56,603 nucleotides of DNA from Opitutia bacterium. Lineage in GTDB: Bacteria; Verrucomicrobiota; Verrucomicrobiia; Opitutales; Coraliomargaritaceae. This document shows positions 1-10,098 of this stretch, in pieces (the stretch's first letter is position 1; each line of letters begins with the position of its first letter). The position numbers were made by a program, and so were the translations under genes. The notes beneath the pieces are model-generated. The model did no database searches. It saw nothing but the letters and a program-made list of their open reading frames with translations, and was not told the DNA's origin. The stretch lies in contig PKCJ01000080.1 in NCBI GenBank assembly GCA_002862945.1, forward strand, positions 1 through 56,603, written 5' to 3'.

Positions 1-2
1 CT

Positions 3-470
3 TTTCTGAGTGCCCTTCAGGCACAAAGCCAAGGAGCTGTTACCCGCGCCGAGTATGAAGCGCTCGCCGCCAAAGTCGCGCAGCTCGAAGCCCGTCTAGC
101 TGGCGTTCAGACTCAACAGCTCGATTCGATCACGCAAGAGGTGATTGCTTCGATGCCCTCAAGCAGCAGCAGTCAAGCTAGCCCTAGCCTCATCGAAAAT
201 GTCGTAGCTGCCGTTAAGCAGCGCGAGCAGGAAGTTAATTTCCCATGGATGGACAGCGCCAAGTGGGCGCCGCTTCGCATGGGGATGAGCCCAGATGAGG
301 TGATCGCGCAGCTCGGTGAGCCCACTCTAGACGAGCCATCACTGAATCGCCGAATTGATTTTGTCTATACCTACCAAGGGCGCCGTCCAGCGACCAACCA
401 ACGGGTCGAAGGAAAAATTCGTTTTTATAAAGGCGAGGCGATTGATATCGAACGCCCGGTGCTCGATTAG
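3..470 (+). CDS. BamE/SmpA-like protein with coiled-coil N-terminus (5' partial)
   Basis: The reading frame is open from the first bases of the window, so the start lies upstream and only the last 155 codons are seen. Residues 1-45 of the visible part are rich in Ala, Gln, Glu and Arg with heptad spacing (AEYEALAAKVAQLEARLAG), suggesting a coiled coil. A Ser-rich linker follows. The C-terminal part (W-APLRMGMSPDEVIAQLGEPT, then a hydrophobic FVYTYQG strand) resembles the SmpA/OmlA/BamE fold, small outer-membrane-associated domains. A strong hairpin terminator follows the stop. Function is not known; the BamE resemblance is by motif only. Confidence 0.6.
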   Translation, partial: FLSALQAQSQGAVTRAEYEALAAKVAQLEARLAGVQTQQLDSITQEVIASMPSSSSSQASPSLIENVVAAVKQREQEVNFPWMDSAKWAPLRMGMSPDEVIAQLGEPTLDEPSLNRRIDFVYTYQGRRPATNQRVEGKIRFYKGEAIDIERPVLD

Positions 471-498
471 CCATTTGCTAATAGTCCAGCTTTCTTGG

Positions 499-528
499 AA
501 AGCGCCCCGCTGTGCAGGGCGCTTTTTT
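499..528 (+). terminator. Intrinsic terminator after the BamE-like gene
   Basis: An 8-bp GC-rich stem (AAGCGCCC paired with GGGCGCTT) around a 9-base loop is followed directly by a run of T. This is a textbook rho-independent terminator. It isolates the upstream gene from the urea operon that starts about 170 bases later. Confidence 0.85.
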
Positions 529-561
529 GTGCCCATTTGTAAGAGGCGTAAGTGATCGAGA

Positions 562-611
562 TATCCTAAAAACGTGAAAATATTTTTTAGTTACAATAAA
601 AAATTAGGATA
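562..611. repeat. Inverted repeat upstream of the urtA promoter
   Basis: TATCCTAA at 562-569 is repeated in inverted form as TTAGGATA at 604-611, with centres about 42 bp apart (four helical turns) in AT-rich DNA. It lies just upstream of a sigma-54 type promoter, where enhancer-binding activators normally bind. It does not match the classical NtrC consensus, so any operator role is inferred. Confidence 0.35.
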
Positions 612-619
612 CCTGAAGC

Positions 620-636
620 TTGGCACTAGTACTGCT
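620..636 (+). promoter_or_regulatory. Sigma-54 (RpoN) promoter for the urea operon
   Basis: TTGGCAC-N5-CTGCT matches the -24/-12 consensus (TTGGCACG-N4-TTGCW) with GG and GC at the correct 12-base register: GG at 622-623 and GC at 634-635. Transcription would start near 647, giving a 5' leader of about 55 bases before urtA. Sigma-54 with an NtrC-type activator is the usual control of urea uptake and urease under nitrogen limitation, so location and function agree. A possible TATACT -10 box at 660-665 lacks a good -35 partner. Confidence 0.7.
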
Positions 637-701
637 AACTATCAACCGAAGTAACAATTTATACTTCACTCTTAATTAGAAAATACACGAATCATTACAA
701 A

Positions 702-1967
702 ATGGAAAATTCATTCAAAAAAATCCTATCGTTAGTTTCTGTAGCTGCGTTCGCTCTTTCTGCGTCCACAGTTCGCGCTGACGATTGCGCTGACGATACT
801 GTCAAAGTAGGCATCCTGCACTCCTTGAGTGGCACGATGGCAATCTCCGAAACCTCACTGCGTGACGTCCTCTTGTTCACCTTTGATGAAATCAATGCCA
901 GCGGTGGTGTACTCGGCAAAATGATCGAGCCCGTCGAAGCTGACGGTGCCTCTGATTGGCCGACCTTTGCTGAAAAGGCGGAGGAACTGCTTGCCAAAGA
1001 TGAGGCATCCGCCGTGTTCGGTTGCTGGACATCTGTCAGCCGCAAGTTCGTCCTGCCAGTCTTCGAAAAATATAACGGCCTGCTTTTCTACCCCGTCCAG
1101 TACGAGGGTGAGGAAGAGTCGCCCAATATTTTCTACACGGCTGAAGCGGTCGGACAGCAAGCTATTCCTGCAGTCGATTACTTGCTCGAGGAAGGATACA
1201 CTAAGTTCTACCTGATTGGTACGGACTATGTTTACCCACAGACGACCAACATCGTGCTGTTCGAATACCTACTTTCTAAGGGTATTCCAGTCGAAAACAT
1301 TGGTGGTGGTATCCGCTATGAAGGTGACGTCGCCGTCTCCGCGGGTAACTACACACCGTTTGGACACACTGATTTCCAGCAAATTGTTGCTGAGATCAAA
1401 GACTTTGCTGCTTCAGGCGATGCCTGCGTGGTCAACACGATTAATGGAGACGCGAATGTGCCATTCTTCAAAGAAATCGCGGCTTCTGGTCTGACTTCTG
1501 ATGACTGCCCGATCGTATCATTCTCTCTTTCAGAGGATGAATTCCGCGGTCTGCCCACTAAAGACCTCGTCGGTCACCTCGGTTGCTGGACTTACTTCAT
1601 GTCCATTGATTCTCCTGCCAACGATAGCTTCAAGGCGAACTTTCAAAGCTGGCTCGCGAATGATGCGCCGGCCGCAGTGGCTAAAGAGGGTCGTGTGACC
1701 TGTAGCCCAATGGTATTGTCTTACAATGGCGTCTACCTATGGAAGGCTGCAGTTGAAAAAGCGGGTACTTTTGACACCGATGCAGTGATTGCAGCCCTAG
1801 AAGGCGGTATATCTTTCGACGGTCCTGGTGGAACAGTGACCACGCAGAAGAATCATCACCTTACAAAGAGTGTCTACATCGGCGAGACACTTGAAGACGG
1901 TCAGTTCGAGATCCTCGAGGTCATGCCTGACGTTTACGGAGAGCCTTGGCTGAAAGGCACTTTTTAG
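702..1967 (+). CDS. urtA: Urea ABC transporter, substrate-binding protein UrtA
   Basis: 421-residue periplasmic binding protein of the amide/branched-chain amino acid (Peripla_BP_5) family. Residues 1-26 form a classical Sec signal peptide (basic MENSFKK, hydrophobic core, cleavage after VRA). The mature protein begins with the family signature [17 protein letters not shown] and contains the typical GCWTSVSRK and NGDANVPFF segments of UrtA. It captures urea (or short amides) in the periplasm for UrtBCDE. It is the first gene of the operon, downstream of the sigma-54 type promoter. No Shine-Dalgarno sequence precedes the ATG. Confidence 0.93.
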   Translation: MENSFKKILSLVSVAAFALSASTVRADDCADDTVKVGILHSLSGTMAISETSLRDVLLFTFDEINASGGVLGKMIEPVEADGASDWPTFAEKAEELLAKDEASAVFGCWTSVSRKFVLPVFEKYNGLLFYPVQYEGEEESPNIFYTAEAVGQQAIPAVDYLLEEGYTKFYLIGTDYVYPQTTNIVLFEYLLSKGIPVENIGGGIRYEGDVAVSAGNYTPFGHTDFQQIVAEIKDFAASGDACVVNTINGDANVPFFKEIAASGLTSDDCPIVSFSLSEDEFRGLPTKDLVGHLGCWTYFMSIDSPANDSFKANFQSWLANDAPAAVAKEGRVTCSPMVLSYNGVYLWKAAVEKAGTFDTDAVIAALEGGISFDGPGGTVTTQKNHHLTKSVYIGETLEDGQFEILEVMPDVYGEPWLKGTF

Positions 1968-2017
1968 TAAGACGACTCTGCTAGTTAATTCCTAGTGTAG
2001 TTGTGGTTTTGTTTGGC

Positions 2018-2049
2018 GGGGGCTTGTGGGATAATTCCTGCAAGCCCCC
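2018..2049 (+). promoter_or_regulatory. Intercistronic hairpin between urtA and urtB
   Basis: GGGGGCTTG (2018-2026) pairs perfectly with CAAGCCCCC (2041-2049); the 14-base loop can pair further (GGGA with TTCC). No T-run follows, so it is not a standard terminator. Hairpins at this place, after the binding-protein gene of ABC operons, typically protect the upstream mRNA from 3' exonucleases and so raise UrtA above the membrane subunits; that role is inferred here. Confidence 0.6.
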
Positions 2050-2151
2050 CTTCACATTGGTAGCTAGAACAATCCTTGCCCTGCTCTTAGAAAATACCGT
2101 TTTTTAATGATAGCTCATTTCTTTTTTTTAGGCTGCAACGGTAAATCCACA

Positions 2152-3777
2152 GTGAAGCATTGGATCAGTTTACTGATCGTCGCCGCAATTCTGACCAGCT
2201 CAGCCAGTGCACGGGACGCCCGCACTGTGATGGCTGAACTCATACAGTCTGAGCGCGCCGAACAGGCTGGTTTAATCGAAGAATTGAGCACTTATGGCGA
2301 TACGATCATCGCCGATATTTATGAGGCCTGGCGCACGGGCGGAATTTATTTATTGGAGCAAGACACGGGCTCGCAATTGCTGCAATTCACCGATGCGCAA
2401 GAGTGGGCGCTTGTTCACAACGGAGCTGTAATCAATTTGTCCGAAGCGGAAGCTGCGGCTGCTAAGAAGCAGCGCCCCGCACGCGCCCTGCGCAAGCAAA
2501 TGAAGCGCATCATCGATACGCTTGGCCTTAAGGCTGACAACACCGCCTTGCGTATCGACTCGGCGATCAAGCTGGGGCGTAGTCAAAAAGCCGAGTTTAT
2601 TCCAGCCTTGGAGGGGCGTCTCAAGATCGAGACAGACAAGCAGGTGCTATCTGCCCTGCAAGAGGCTCTGGCAATCAGTAGACTCGCGAACGGAGAGGAC
2701 GCGCAAGTAGTCGAAGCGGTGCAGACGCTCAAGGCCCTTAATTCAGTCGCAGCACGAGCCTTTCTGGAGGAGCTTATGCAAGCGGAAGGGGACAATGAGC
2801 GCGCGGACAGTTCGTTGTCGTATGCCTGCGCTGAGGCTTTAATCTCAATTGAGCGGCACATGAAGCAACAAGAATTTTTTGGCAGTTTCTTCCGCGGCTT
2901 TAGTACGGGGTCGGTGCTTCTGATCGTATCCTTTGGCTTAGCCATTACTTTTGGCTTGATGGGTGTAATCAATATGGCGCATGGCGAATTTGTCGCCATA
3001 GGCGGCTACGTGACTTTTCTGGTACAAAACTTTTTCATCCAGACATGGGGCCTGAGTAGTTCCGCCTTTGGTTGGTATTTCATCGTCGCCTTGCCGGTCA
3101 GCTTCATCGTGGCTGCGGTGATTGGGCTAATAATGGAGGTATCGATTATTCGCTTTCTATATCGCCGCCCGTTGGAGTCGCTCTTGTGCACTTGGGGGAT
3201 CTCGATGGTCATGCAGCAGGGCTTTAGGCTCATCTTTGGCGCGGCTAATGTTCAAGTGAATAATCCAACATGGCTCATGGGTAATTTAAGCTTCGCGGGC
3301 TTCCAAATGAGTTACACCCGTTTACTCATTATATTAATCGCTTTAGTTGTCGTGGCACTTACCTGGTTATTGCTGCGGCAAACGAATCTGGGACTACATA
3401 TTCGTGCTGTTATGCAAAACCGGCACATGGCAAGCAGTCTCGGAGTGCCTGTTGCAAGAGTAAATAGAATGACTTTTGCCCTCGGTTGCGGACTGGCAGC
3501 ATTGGGAGGAGCTGTGTTATCACAGATTGGAAATGTTGGTCCATCGATGGGTCAAGCTTACATCGTGGATAGCTTTATGGTCGTTGTAACGGGAAGTGTT
3601 GGTAATTTATTGGGTGCGGGACTCTCAGCCATGGGTATTGGCTTGGTTGATCAACTACTGCAGCCATCGCTCGGTCCAGTGATGGGCAAGATCACCGTGT
3701 TTGTGGTCATTATTCTTTTCTTACAATGGCGCCCGGGCGGGCTGTTCCCGACGCTCTCTCGCAGTCTCGACGATTAA
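2152..3777 (+). CDS. urtB: Urea ABC transporter permease UrtB
   Basis: Inner-membrane permease of the LivH type. From the GTG at 2152 the protein is 541 residues: a signal peptide ([19 protein letters not shown]), a soluble alpha-helical periplasmic region of about 230 residues with HEAT-like helices, then 8 or so membrane helices containing the LivH signature [13 protein letters not shown] and the cytoplasmic loop [19 protein letters not shown]. The long N-terminal region is normal for UrtB. An upstream in-frame ATG at 2107 would add 15 residues ahead of the signal peptide, so the GTG is preferred. It pairs with UrtC to form the urea channel. Confidence 0.92.
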   Translation: MKHWISLLIVAAILTSSASARDARTVMAELIQSERAEQAGLIEELSTYGDTIIADIYEAWRTGGIYLLEQDTGSQLLQFTDAQEWALVHNGAVINLSEAEAAAAKKQRPARALRKQMKRIIDTLGLKADNTALRIDSAIKLGRSQKAEFIPALEGRLKIETDKQVLSALQEALAISRLANGEDAQVVEAVQTLKALNSVAARAFLEELMQAEGDNERADSSLSYACAEALISIERHMKQQEFFGSFFRGFSTGSVLLIVSFGLAITFGLMGVINMAHGEFVAIGGYVTFLVQNFFIQTWGLSSSAFGWYFIVALPVSFIVAAVIGLIMEVSIIRFLYRRPLESLLCTWGISMVMQQGFRLIFGAANVQVNNPTWLMGNLSFAGFQMSYTRLLIILIALVVVALTWLLLRQTNLGLHIRAVMQNRHMASSLGVPVARVNRMTFALGCGLAALGGAVLSQIGNVGPSMGQAYIVDSFMVVVTGSVGNLLGAGLSAMGIGLVDQLLQPSLGPVMGKITVFVVIILFLQWRPGGLFPTLSRSLDD

Positions 3778-3794
3778 TCGCACAGGCCAAAGTT

Positions 3795-4904
3795 ATGAAA
3801 TTTTCGACCGAGATGAAAAAAGAGATGGGCATCCTGTGCCTAGTTACTGGCTTGCTGATGCTAATTCCCTTGTTCAACGCGGTGGGCCCTGAGTCTGGGC
3901 CGCTCTCAGTCAGCGCTTTTCAGGTGTCCTTGTGGGGAAAATACCTGACCTATGCGGTCTTGGCGATGAGCCTTAATCTGTTGTGGGGCTACACGGGCTT
4001 GTTGTGCCTTTGCCAGAGTTTATTTTTTGCCCTCGGTGGGTATGCGATGGGCATGTATCTGATGCTTATGATTGGTGAGCGTGGCGCTTACAAAAGCGTG
4101 CTCCCAGACTTCATGGTATTTTTGGGCTATCAAAAATTACCGCTCCATTGGGAGCCCTTTTATAATTTCGCTTTTACCGTGGCTGCGGTCCTCTGGGTAC
4201 CTGGATTACTTGCCTTCGTCTTCGGCTTTCTTGCGTTTCGCTCGCGCATCAAGGGAGTGTATTTCTCGATTTTGACTCAAGCGCTGACCTACGCTGCCTG
4301 TTTAATGTTTTTCCGTAATGACTTTACCTTCGGCGGCAACAATGGCTTTACCGACTTCAAAGATATCCTCGGTTGTAATATCAACTCAGATGCTACCATC
4401 CGCGGTCTTTTCATCGCCACGACCGCACTCATGGTCTGCACTTATTTAATTACCTCTGGCTTGCTGGCATCGAAGCTCGGTAAAGTACAGCAAGCGATTC
4501 GTGATTCCGAAAACCGAGTACTTTTTTCTGGCTATTCGACCACCAGCTTTAAACTGATGATTTTTGTCCTGTCGGCGATGATCGCAGGCGCAGCCGGAGC
4601 CTTGTATGTGCCACAGGTGGGTGGTATCAATCCGAGCGCGATGGAGGCTGCGAAGTCGCTAGAGGTTGTAGTGTGGGTGGCTGTGGGTGGTCGCGGAACT
4701 AAGTGGGGTCCTGTGATCGGCGCCATACTGGTGAATTTTATCAAGAGCTACACGACGCATGCCTTTCCAGACTACTGGTTAATTATCATGGGTGGAATGT
4801 TTGTCTGTGTGGTGCTTTTCATGCCTGACGGGATTGTTGGTGTCTTCAAACAAGCTAAGTCTTATTTCGCTCGCCAACGATCACTAGAAACAACTGCTGC
4901 ATAA
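3795..4904 (+). CDS. urtC: Urea ABC transporter permease UrtC
   Basis: 369-residue LivM-type inner-membrane permease, partner of UrtB. It has about ten hydrophobic segments and family motifs [43 protein letters not shown] and the ATPase-docking loop [18 protein letters not shown]. The ATG at 3795, 17 bases after the urtB stop, places the first membrane helix ([16 protein letters not shown]) at the expected distance; an upstream alternative start would run inside urtB. The urtD start follows three bases after its stop. Confidence 0.92.
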   Translation: MKFSTEMKKEMGILCLVTGLLMLIPLFNAVGPESGPLSVSAFQVSLWGKYLTYAVLAMSLNLLWGYTGLLCLCQSLFFALGGYAMGMYLMLMIGERGAYKSVLPDFMVFLGYQKLPLHWEPFYNFAFTVAAVLWVPGLLAFVFGFLAFRSRIKGVYFSILTQALTYAACLMFFRNDFTFGGNNGFTDFKDILGCNINSDATIRGLFIATTALMVCTYLITSGLLASKLGKVQQAIRDSENRVLFSGYSTTSFKLMIFVLSAMIAGAAGALYVPQVGGINPSAMEAAKSLEVVVWVAVGGRGTKWGPVIGAILVNFIKSYTTHAFPDYWLIIMGGMFVCVVLFMPDGIVGVFKQAKSYFARQRSLETTAA

Positions 4905-4907
4905 ACG

Positions 4908-5714
4908 ATGTCGACTTACCATACGCCATTGTATCGCGACACGCCTCTGATTTTATCTGTTTCAGGTGTGACTAAGGCCTTTGATGGATTTAAAGCGATC
5001 GATGACTTGAACTTTTATTTAGAAGAGGGCGAATTGCGTACTATAATAGGCCCCAATGGGGCCGGTAAAAGTACTTTTATGGATATTATCACCGGGCGCA
5101 CACGGCCTGATGTGGGCTCGGTCACGATGCACGAAAAAGATGGCCGCGACTATAATTTAGCCAAGTTGCGCGAGTTTGAGATCAACCGCCGCGGAATCGG
5201 GCGCAAGTTCCAGACGCCGTCAATCTACAAGTCCCACACCGTCTACGATAATTTAATTTTATCGCTGAATAAAAAGCGCGGTGTTTTTGCGACTTTGTTT
5301 TACCGCGAATCTAGGGAGGATCGCGAGCGCATCATGGAGGTGCTAAAGACCGTACGTTTGGATACGCGCGCCAATGACTTGGCGGGTATGCTCTCACACG
5401 GGCAGAAGCAATGGCTCGAGATCGGCATGCTGCTCGCGCAAGATCCTCGCCTGCTACTCATCGATGAGCCCGCTGCTGGAATGAGCGATGAAGAAACCGA
5501 GCGCACTGGTGAGCTGCTAATGAGCTTAGAGAATAAGCACAGCCTAATTGTGATCGAACACGATATGGAATTTATTCGACAAATTGCGCGCAAGGTAACG
5601 GTCTTACACCAAGGGCATGTGCTCAAAGAAGGCTCCTTCGAGAGCGTGAAAGCTGATCCTGAGGTCATACAGGTCTACTTGGGCCGGCAGGGTAAGCGCG
5701 CGGAGAACAATTAG
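4908..5714 (+). CDS. urtD: Urea ABC transporter ATP-binding protein UrtD
   Basis: 268-residue LivG-type ATPase. Walker A GPNGAGKST near residue 50, Q-loop in RKFQTPSIY, ABC signature LSHGQKQWLEIGM, Walker B LLLIDEPAAGMS and the switch histidine in VIEHD are all present. The C-terminal segment contains the H-x-G-x-VLKEGS motif of this subfamily. With UrtE it powers urea import by ATP hydrolysis at the cytoplasmic face. It lies between urtC (3-base gap) and urtE (8-base gap), clearly in one operon. Confidence 0.94.
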   Translation: MSTYHTPLYRDTPLILSVSGVTKAFDGFKAIDDLNFYLEEGELRTIIGPNGAGKSTFMDIITGRTRPDVGSVTMHEKDGRDYNLAKLREFEINRRGIGRKFQTPSIYKSHTVYDNLILSLNKKRGVFATLFYRESREDRERIMEVLKTVRLDTRANDLAGMLSHGQKQWLEIGMLLAQDPRLLLIDEPAAGMSDEETERTGELLMSLENKHSLIVIEHDMEFIRQIARKVTVLHQGHVLKEGSFESVKADPEVIQVYLGRQGKRAENN

Positions 5715-5722
5715 AAATAGAT

Positions 5723-6454
5723 ATGAGCACAGCCGCAGAAAAACCTCCGAGCCAAGCACTGCTCTCTGTTAGTGATCTTAAGGCGAGCTACGATGAGTCC
5801 ATCATTTTGCGCGGTGTTGATATAGAGGTGCCACCTAATTCAGTCGTGGCGCTCTTAGGACGCAACGGAGTGGGGAAGACCTCCTTGCTACGCAGTATCA
5901 TGGGCCTGATGCCGCGCACAGAGGGTGAAATTTATTTTGAGGGTAAATCTATCGGAGGACTGCGCGGTGACCAACGCGCACGACTCGGATTGGGCTACGT
6001 GCCTCAGGGCCGCGATATTTTTCCGAACCTTTCCGTGCAAGAGAATCTCGAGGTTAGCCTTAGTATCGCGGGCAAGGCGGGCAAGGAACGGCTCGAACAA
6101 GTATACGCTCTGTTTCCAGTGATTCATGAGATGCTTGCCCGAAAGGGTGGCGTTCTGTCTGGGGGTCAGCAGCAACAACTTGCGATTGGCCGCGCATTAC
6201 TCACAAATCCAAAACTGCTCATTCTCGATGAGCCGACCGAAGGTATTCAGCCTTCTATTATCGACCAAATTGAGGATGCCATTCATCTGCTTAAAAAACA
6301 GGGAAACTTAAGCATTATTTTAGTCGAACAATATCTTGATTTTGCTAAAGCTGCTAGTGATAAATTCTATATCCTTGATCGCGGAAGTGTGGTTCTCACG
6401 GGTGAGTCCGAAGAACTCACCCCGGACGTGATCGGTAAGCATTTGACTGTTTGA
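5723..6454 (+). CDS. urtE: Urea ABC transporter ATP-binding protein UrtE
   Basis: 243-residue LivF-type ATPase. Visible motifs are Walker A GRNGVGKTS, Q-loop GYVPQGRDIFP, signature LSGGQQQQLAIGRAL, Walker B LLILDEPTEGIQPS and switch H replaced by Gln in LVEQYLDFA, as is usual in LivF/UrtE proteins. The TEGIQPSII segment is typical of UrtE. It is the last transport gene and is followed after 12 bases by ureA, coupling import to hydrolysis. Confidence 0.94.
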   Translation: MSTAAEKPPSQALLSVSDLKASYDESIILRGVDIEVPPNSVVALLGRNGVGKTSLLRSIMGLMPRTEGEIYFEGKSIGGLRGDQRARLGLGYVPQGRDIFPNLSVQENLEVSLSIAGKAGKERLEQVYALFPVIHEMLARKGGVLSGGQQQQLAIGRALLTNPKLLILDEPTEGIQPSIIDQIEDAIHLLKKQGNLSIILVEQYLDFAKAASDKFYILDRGSVVLTGESEELTPDVIGKHLTV

Positions 6455-6466
6455 TTTTTTTAATAC

Positions 6467-6769
6467 ATGCACCTCACTCCTCGAGAACAAGATAAACTGA
6501 TGATCGTCGTAGCGGCTGACTTGGCGCGACGTCGTCAAGCCCGTGGTTTGAAACTAAATTATCCGGAGTCTATTGCCGTCATCACTTACGAGATACTAGA
6601 AGGTATCCGTGATGGAAAAACCGTCGCTGATTTAATGAGCTATGGCACTAGCATTCTTAAACGTGATGATGTCATGGAAGGCGTGCCTGAAATGATCCAT
6701 GAAGTGCAGGTGGAAGGCACTTTTCTGGATGGCACCAAATTGGTCACTGTTCATAATCCGATTCGATGA
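6467..6769 (+). CDS. ureA: Urease subunit gamma
   Basis: 100-residue gamma subunit of nickel urease, which hydrolyses urea to ammonia and carbamate in the cytoplasm. The family signatures are intact: [11 protein letters not shown] at the start, [16 protein letters not shown] in the first third, and [27 protein letters not shown] at the end. The length is standard for a separate gamma subunit. Its stop overlaps the ureB start as ATGA, suggesting translational coupling for the structural trimer. Confidence 0.97.
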   Translation: MHLTPREQDKLMIVVAADLARRRQARGLKLNYPESIAVITYEILEGIRDGKTVADLMSYGTSILKRDDVMEGVPEMIHEVQVEGTFLDGTKLVTVHNPIR

Positions 6770-7080
6770 TACCCGGCGAATACATTTATTCTGATTCCGA
6801 AGCCTTGATCTGTGGTAATCTCGGTTTAAAAACCATTACTGTTAAGGTGGCTAATACGGGAGACCGTCCCGTGCAAATTGGAAGCCACTTTCATTTTTAT
6901 GAAGTGAATGCATCGCTCGAATTTGACCGTACCGCGGCCAAAGGCTTTCGCCTAAACATTGCCGCGGGCACCGCAGTTCGCTTTGAGCCAGGCGACATTC
7001 GCGAAGTCGATCTGGTAGCCCTTGCCGGTGAGCGAAAGGTCTTTGGCCTAAATAACAAAGTCGATGCGCTGCTCGATTAG
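6766..7080 (+). CDS. ureB: Urease subunit beta
   Basis: 104-residue beta subunit. It starts with the conserved MIPGEY and carries the family core [40 protein letters not shown] and the RKVFGLN end. It forms part of the structural shell of the (ABC)3 urease with UreA and UreC. It overlaps ureA by four bases, and ureC begins 26 bases after its stop. Confidence 0.97.
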   Translation: MIPGEYIYSDSEALICGNLGLKTITVKVANTGDRPVQIGSHFHFYEVNASLEFDRTAAKGFRLNIAAGTAVRFEPGDIREVDLVALAGERKVFGLNNKVDALLD

Positions 7081-7106
7081 CGATCAATTATAATTTTCTA
7101 TACATC

Positions 7107-8840
7107 ATGAGCCTTGAATTTACTCGTCGTCAATATGCCGAAATGTTTGGTCCGACTGTAGGTGACCAAGTCCGCCTCGCAGATACCGAGCTCTTCATAG
7201 AAGTGGAGAAGGATCTCATTGCTGAAGCTGGCGGTTATGGTAACGAGGTCAAATTCGGTGGCGGGAAAGTGATTCGAGATGGAATGGGTCAATCGCCTCT
7301 TGCCTTGGATTCAAAGTGCCTCGACCTAGTTTTAACCAATGCGACAATCATCGATCCGATCCTTGGGATCATTAAGGCAGATATCGGAGTGAAAGGTGGT
7401 CGTATCGCGGGGATTGGTCATGCGGGCAATCCTCTCATTCAGTCCGGTGTGACTGAAGGTATGGTAATTGGCGCGGGTACGGAAGTGATCGCTGCCGAGG
7501 GTCACATTGTGACTGCTGGCGGATTCGATTCGCACATACATTTTATTTGCCCGCAGCAAATCAATGAAGCGCTGACGAGCGGCGTCACTTCAATGGTGGG
7601 CGGCGGTACCGGGCCAGCCACTGGCACTAATGCCACGACTTGCACACCTGGCGCTTGGAATATTCACAAGATGTTGGAGTCCGCTGAAGCTTTCCCTATG
7701 AATCTTGGCTTTATGGGGAAAGGCAACGCTTCCAACCACGAAGCTTTGCGTGAGCAAGTTGAGGCTGGTGCGATGGGCCTAAAGTTACACGAAGATTGGG
7801 GCACCACTCCGAGCGCAATCGATCACTCTTTAACTGTGGCCGACGAGATGGATGTGCAGGTTGCCATTCACACCGATACTTTGAATGAGTCTGGTTTTGT
7901 CGAAACAACGATAAGCGCATTCAAACACCGCGTCATCCATACTTTCCATTCGGAAGGAGCAGGCGGCGGGCATGCACCTGATATTTTGAAGGTCTGTGGG
8001 CTGCCCAATGTCTTACCGTCTTCGACTAATCCGACGCGGCCCTACACCGTTAATACTATCGATGAGCACCTCGATATGCTTATGGTCTGCCATCACCTCG
8101 ATTCTAAGATTCCCGAAGATGTGGCCTTTGCCGAATCACGCATCCGCCCGCAGACGATTGCGGCCGAAGATATTTTGCACGACCGTGGTGCGATTTCAAT
8201 CATGTCGAGCGACAGTCAGGCTATGGGCCGAGTGGGCGAAGTCATTATTCGCACCTGGCAAACAGCCGATAAAATGAAGAAACAATTCGGCAAGCTGGAG
8301 CCGAAGGGGCATCCAGCGGCTGATAACTTTCGCGTGCTGCGCTACATCGCAAAGTATACTATCAATCCGGCTATCGCCTGTGGATGTGTGGCCGATGTGG
8401 GCAGCTTAGAAGTGGGTAAGCTCGCCGATATCGTTTTGTTTAAGCCCGCTTTCTTCGGTGTTAAGCCAGAACTAGTGCTCAAGGGTGGGCTCATTGCCAC
8501 GGCTAATATGGGAGATCCTAATGCATCCATCCCGACACCACAGCCGATGTATTACCGCCCTCAGTTTGCGGCTTTCGGCAAAGCAATTTCTAGCACTTCA
8601 ATTACTTTCCTAAGTAAAGCTGCCATTGATGCAAGCGTGCCGGAAAAACTGGAATTGAAGAAGCTGATCCGTCCGGTCTCGAACACACGTAACATTTCGA
8701 AGCATGACATGGTATTGAATAATTGTCTCCCCGATATCGAAATTGACCCTGAAACCTATACGGTGACCGCTGACGGCGAAGTCTTGCATTGTGAACCCGC
8801 CGACTTGTTACCTATGGCGCAGCGGTATTTTTTATTCTAG
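7107..8840 (+). CDS. ureC: Urease catalytic subunit alpha
   Basis: 577-residue catalytic subunit with the binuclear nickel site. All key residues are visible: metal-binding histidines in [10 protein letters not shown], the lysine to be carbamylated in GLKLHEDWG, histidines in [11 protein letters not shown] and [15 protein letters not shown], and the mobile-flap Cys-His pair in [22 protein letters not shown]. The start [20 protein letters not shown] is canonical. No lesion or unusual substitution was found, so an active enzyme is expected once UreDEFG load nickel. Confidence 0.98.
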   Translation: MSLEFTRRQYAEMFGPTVGDQVRLADTELFIEVEKDLIAEAGGYGNEVKFGGGKVIRDGMGQSPLALDSKCLDLVLTNATIIDPILGIIKADIGVKGGRIAGIGHAGNPLIQSGVTEGMVIGAGTEVIAAEGHIVTAGGFDSHIHFICPQQINEALTSGVTSMVGGGTGPATGTNATTCTPGAWNIHKMLESAEAFPMNLGFMGKGNASNHEALREQVEAGAMGLKLHEDWGTTPSAIDHSLTVADEMDVQVAIHTDTLNESGFVETTISAFKHRVIHTFHSEGAGGGHAPDILKVCGLPNVLPSSTNPTRPYTVNTIDEHLDMLMVCHHLDSKIPEDVAFAESRIRPQTIAAEDILHDRGAISIMSSDSQAMGRVGEVIIRTWQTADKMKKQFGKLEPKGHPAADNFRVLRYIAKYTINPAIACGCVADVGSLEVGKLADIVLFKPAFFGVKPELVLKGGLIATANMGDPNASIPTPQPMYYRPQFAAFGKAISSTSITFLSKAAIDASVPEKLELKKLIRPVSNTRNISKHDMVLNNCLPDIEIDPETYTVTADGEVLHCEPADLLPMAQRYFLF

Positions 8841-8916
8841 ATAATATATAGCTATGACTATCTTTTTGCTATAACTATTCTGCGCAAATGCGACCGGATA
8901 GCCGCCACTATAAAAA

Positions 8917-9378
8917 ATGCACCTCATCACCCAAGCAATCTCCCAAATTCCTGAAAGCCTTAAGTCTATTTCGATTCCGGTGGATCGCCACAAGCTTGCC
9001 CGCCGTCGCTGGCGTGGCACGGCGACCGATAATACCGACTTCGGTTTTGATGTGAGTGACGCTCTCGCACATGGCGATTGCGTCTATACGACAGATACAA
9101 ATGCCTATGTGATTGAACAAAGCCCTGAAGATTGTTTTCTAATAGCCCTGAAAAAAGCCAAGGAGGCCGCTTGGATTGGCTGGATGATTGGCAACCTGCA
9201 TTTTAAGGCTGCTTTTAGTGAAGAGGGGCTGCTCGTCCAGGATGACTTGGCGGTCGAACAAATGTTGGATCGTGAGCATATCCACTATCATCGAGTACAG
9301 AGAATCTTCCAGCCGAGCAAGCAATGGGGGCACTCGCACGATCAAGACCATGCTCATAGCCATAGCCATTCGCACTAA
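8917..9378 (+). CDS. ureE: Urease accessory protein UreE (nickel donor)
   Basis: 153-residue nickel metallochaperone that hands Ni(II) to the UreDFG-apourease complex. The N-terminal domain (residues 1-70) is the peptide-binding barrel with the R-x-RWRGTATD segment; the C-terminal ferredoxin-like domain contains GWMIGNLHF, where the conserved metal histidine lies. The extreme C-terminus is histidine rich (HSHDQDHAHSHSHSH), a nickel-storage tail as in Klebsiella. A 76-base gap separates it from ureC, and ureF begins immediately after its stop. Confidence 0.93.
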   Translation: MHLITQAISQIPESLKSISIPVDRHKLARRRWRGTATDNTDFGFDVSDALAHGDCVYTTDTNAYVIEQSPEDCFLIALKKAKEAAWIGWMIGNLHFKAAFSEEGLLVQDDLAVEQMLDREHIHYHRVQRIFQPSKQWGHSHDQDHAHSHSHSH

Positions 9379-9381
9379 GTG

Positions 9382-10089
9382 ATGGATGAAGCAGATCAGT
9401 CTGCCGCGTGGTTGCCTGCGCTTTTGCAAGTTTCGGACCCTTTATTTCCCACGGGTGCATATGCCCACTCGATGGGGCTGGAGCAATGGGCGGCGACATG
9501 CGGCTATACTAGCGGCGATGATTTGATGAAGTTCTTTCAGCAGCATGCTGGCCCCGCCTTAGCGCGTCTCGAGTTGCCCTACCTGCGTTTGGTGCGTGAT
9601 GCCATCGTTCTAGAGGATTGGTCGACAGTTTTGGAATTGGATGCAGAGATTGACGCATGGAAGTGGGCGAACGAAATTCGCGAAGCCAGCATTTCTCAAG
9701 GGCGTGGACGCTTACGTCTGTTGAAAAAATTATGGAAGAGCTCGCCAGAGATAGAGACCTACGCTGACGCCTTTGCTTTGGGTAAGGCACGCGGGCATCA
9801 TCTAGTCGTCGCGGCTTTGCAGTTTGAACTTTTAAAGGTGCCGGGTGAGGCTGCCTTAATGACCTATGGCTACCAAAGTCTCGCTAATTATGTTTCTGCA
9901 TCGATTAAGCTTCTCAGAATTAGTCCAGAGTCCGCGCAGATAGCTTTAGCGGCGGGCTTGGAGCAACTTAATGAATGGGTCGCAGCTTCTAAGTTAGTAA
10001 AAAGGGAGTCGGCTGGGTGGTTTGCTCCTGCTTTTGATATTTCGTCGGCACGTCACGCCACAACCTTTTCCCGACTCTTCATCTCCTAA
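9382..10089 (+). CDS. ureF: Urease accessory protein UreF
   Basis: 235-residue all-helical chaperone that acts as activator and proofreading partner of the UreG GTPase in nickel insertion. Family motifs are the N-terminal LLQVSDPLFPTGAYAHSMGLE, the central ISQGRGRL and the GKARGHHLVVAALQ segments. The ATG at 9382 lies three bases after the ureE stop; a GTG at 9379 directly before it is an equally close alternative. Length and order (after ureE, before ureG) are as in other urease operons. Confidence 0.93.
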   Translation: MDEADQSAAWLPALLQVSDPLFPTGAYAHSMGLEQWAATCGYTSGDDLMKFFQQHAGPALARLELPYLRLVRDAIVLEDWSTVLELDAEIDAWKWANEIREASISQGRGRLRLLKKLWKSSPEIETYADAFALGKARGHHLVVAALQFELLKVPGEAALMTYGYQSLANYVSASIKLLRISPESAQIALAAGLEQLNEWVAASKLVKRESAGWFAPAFDISSARHATTFSRLFIS

Positions 10090-10098
10090 TTCTTTATC

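Noticed and set aside
660..665. TATACT as a sigma-70 -10 box for urtA.
   Set aside because: No acceptable -35 box lies 16-18 bases upstream, while the sigma-54 match is far better.
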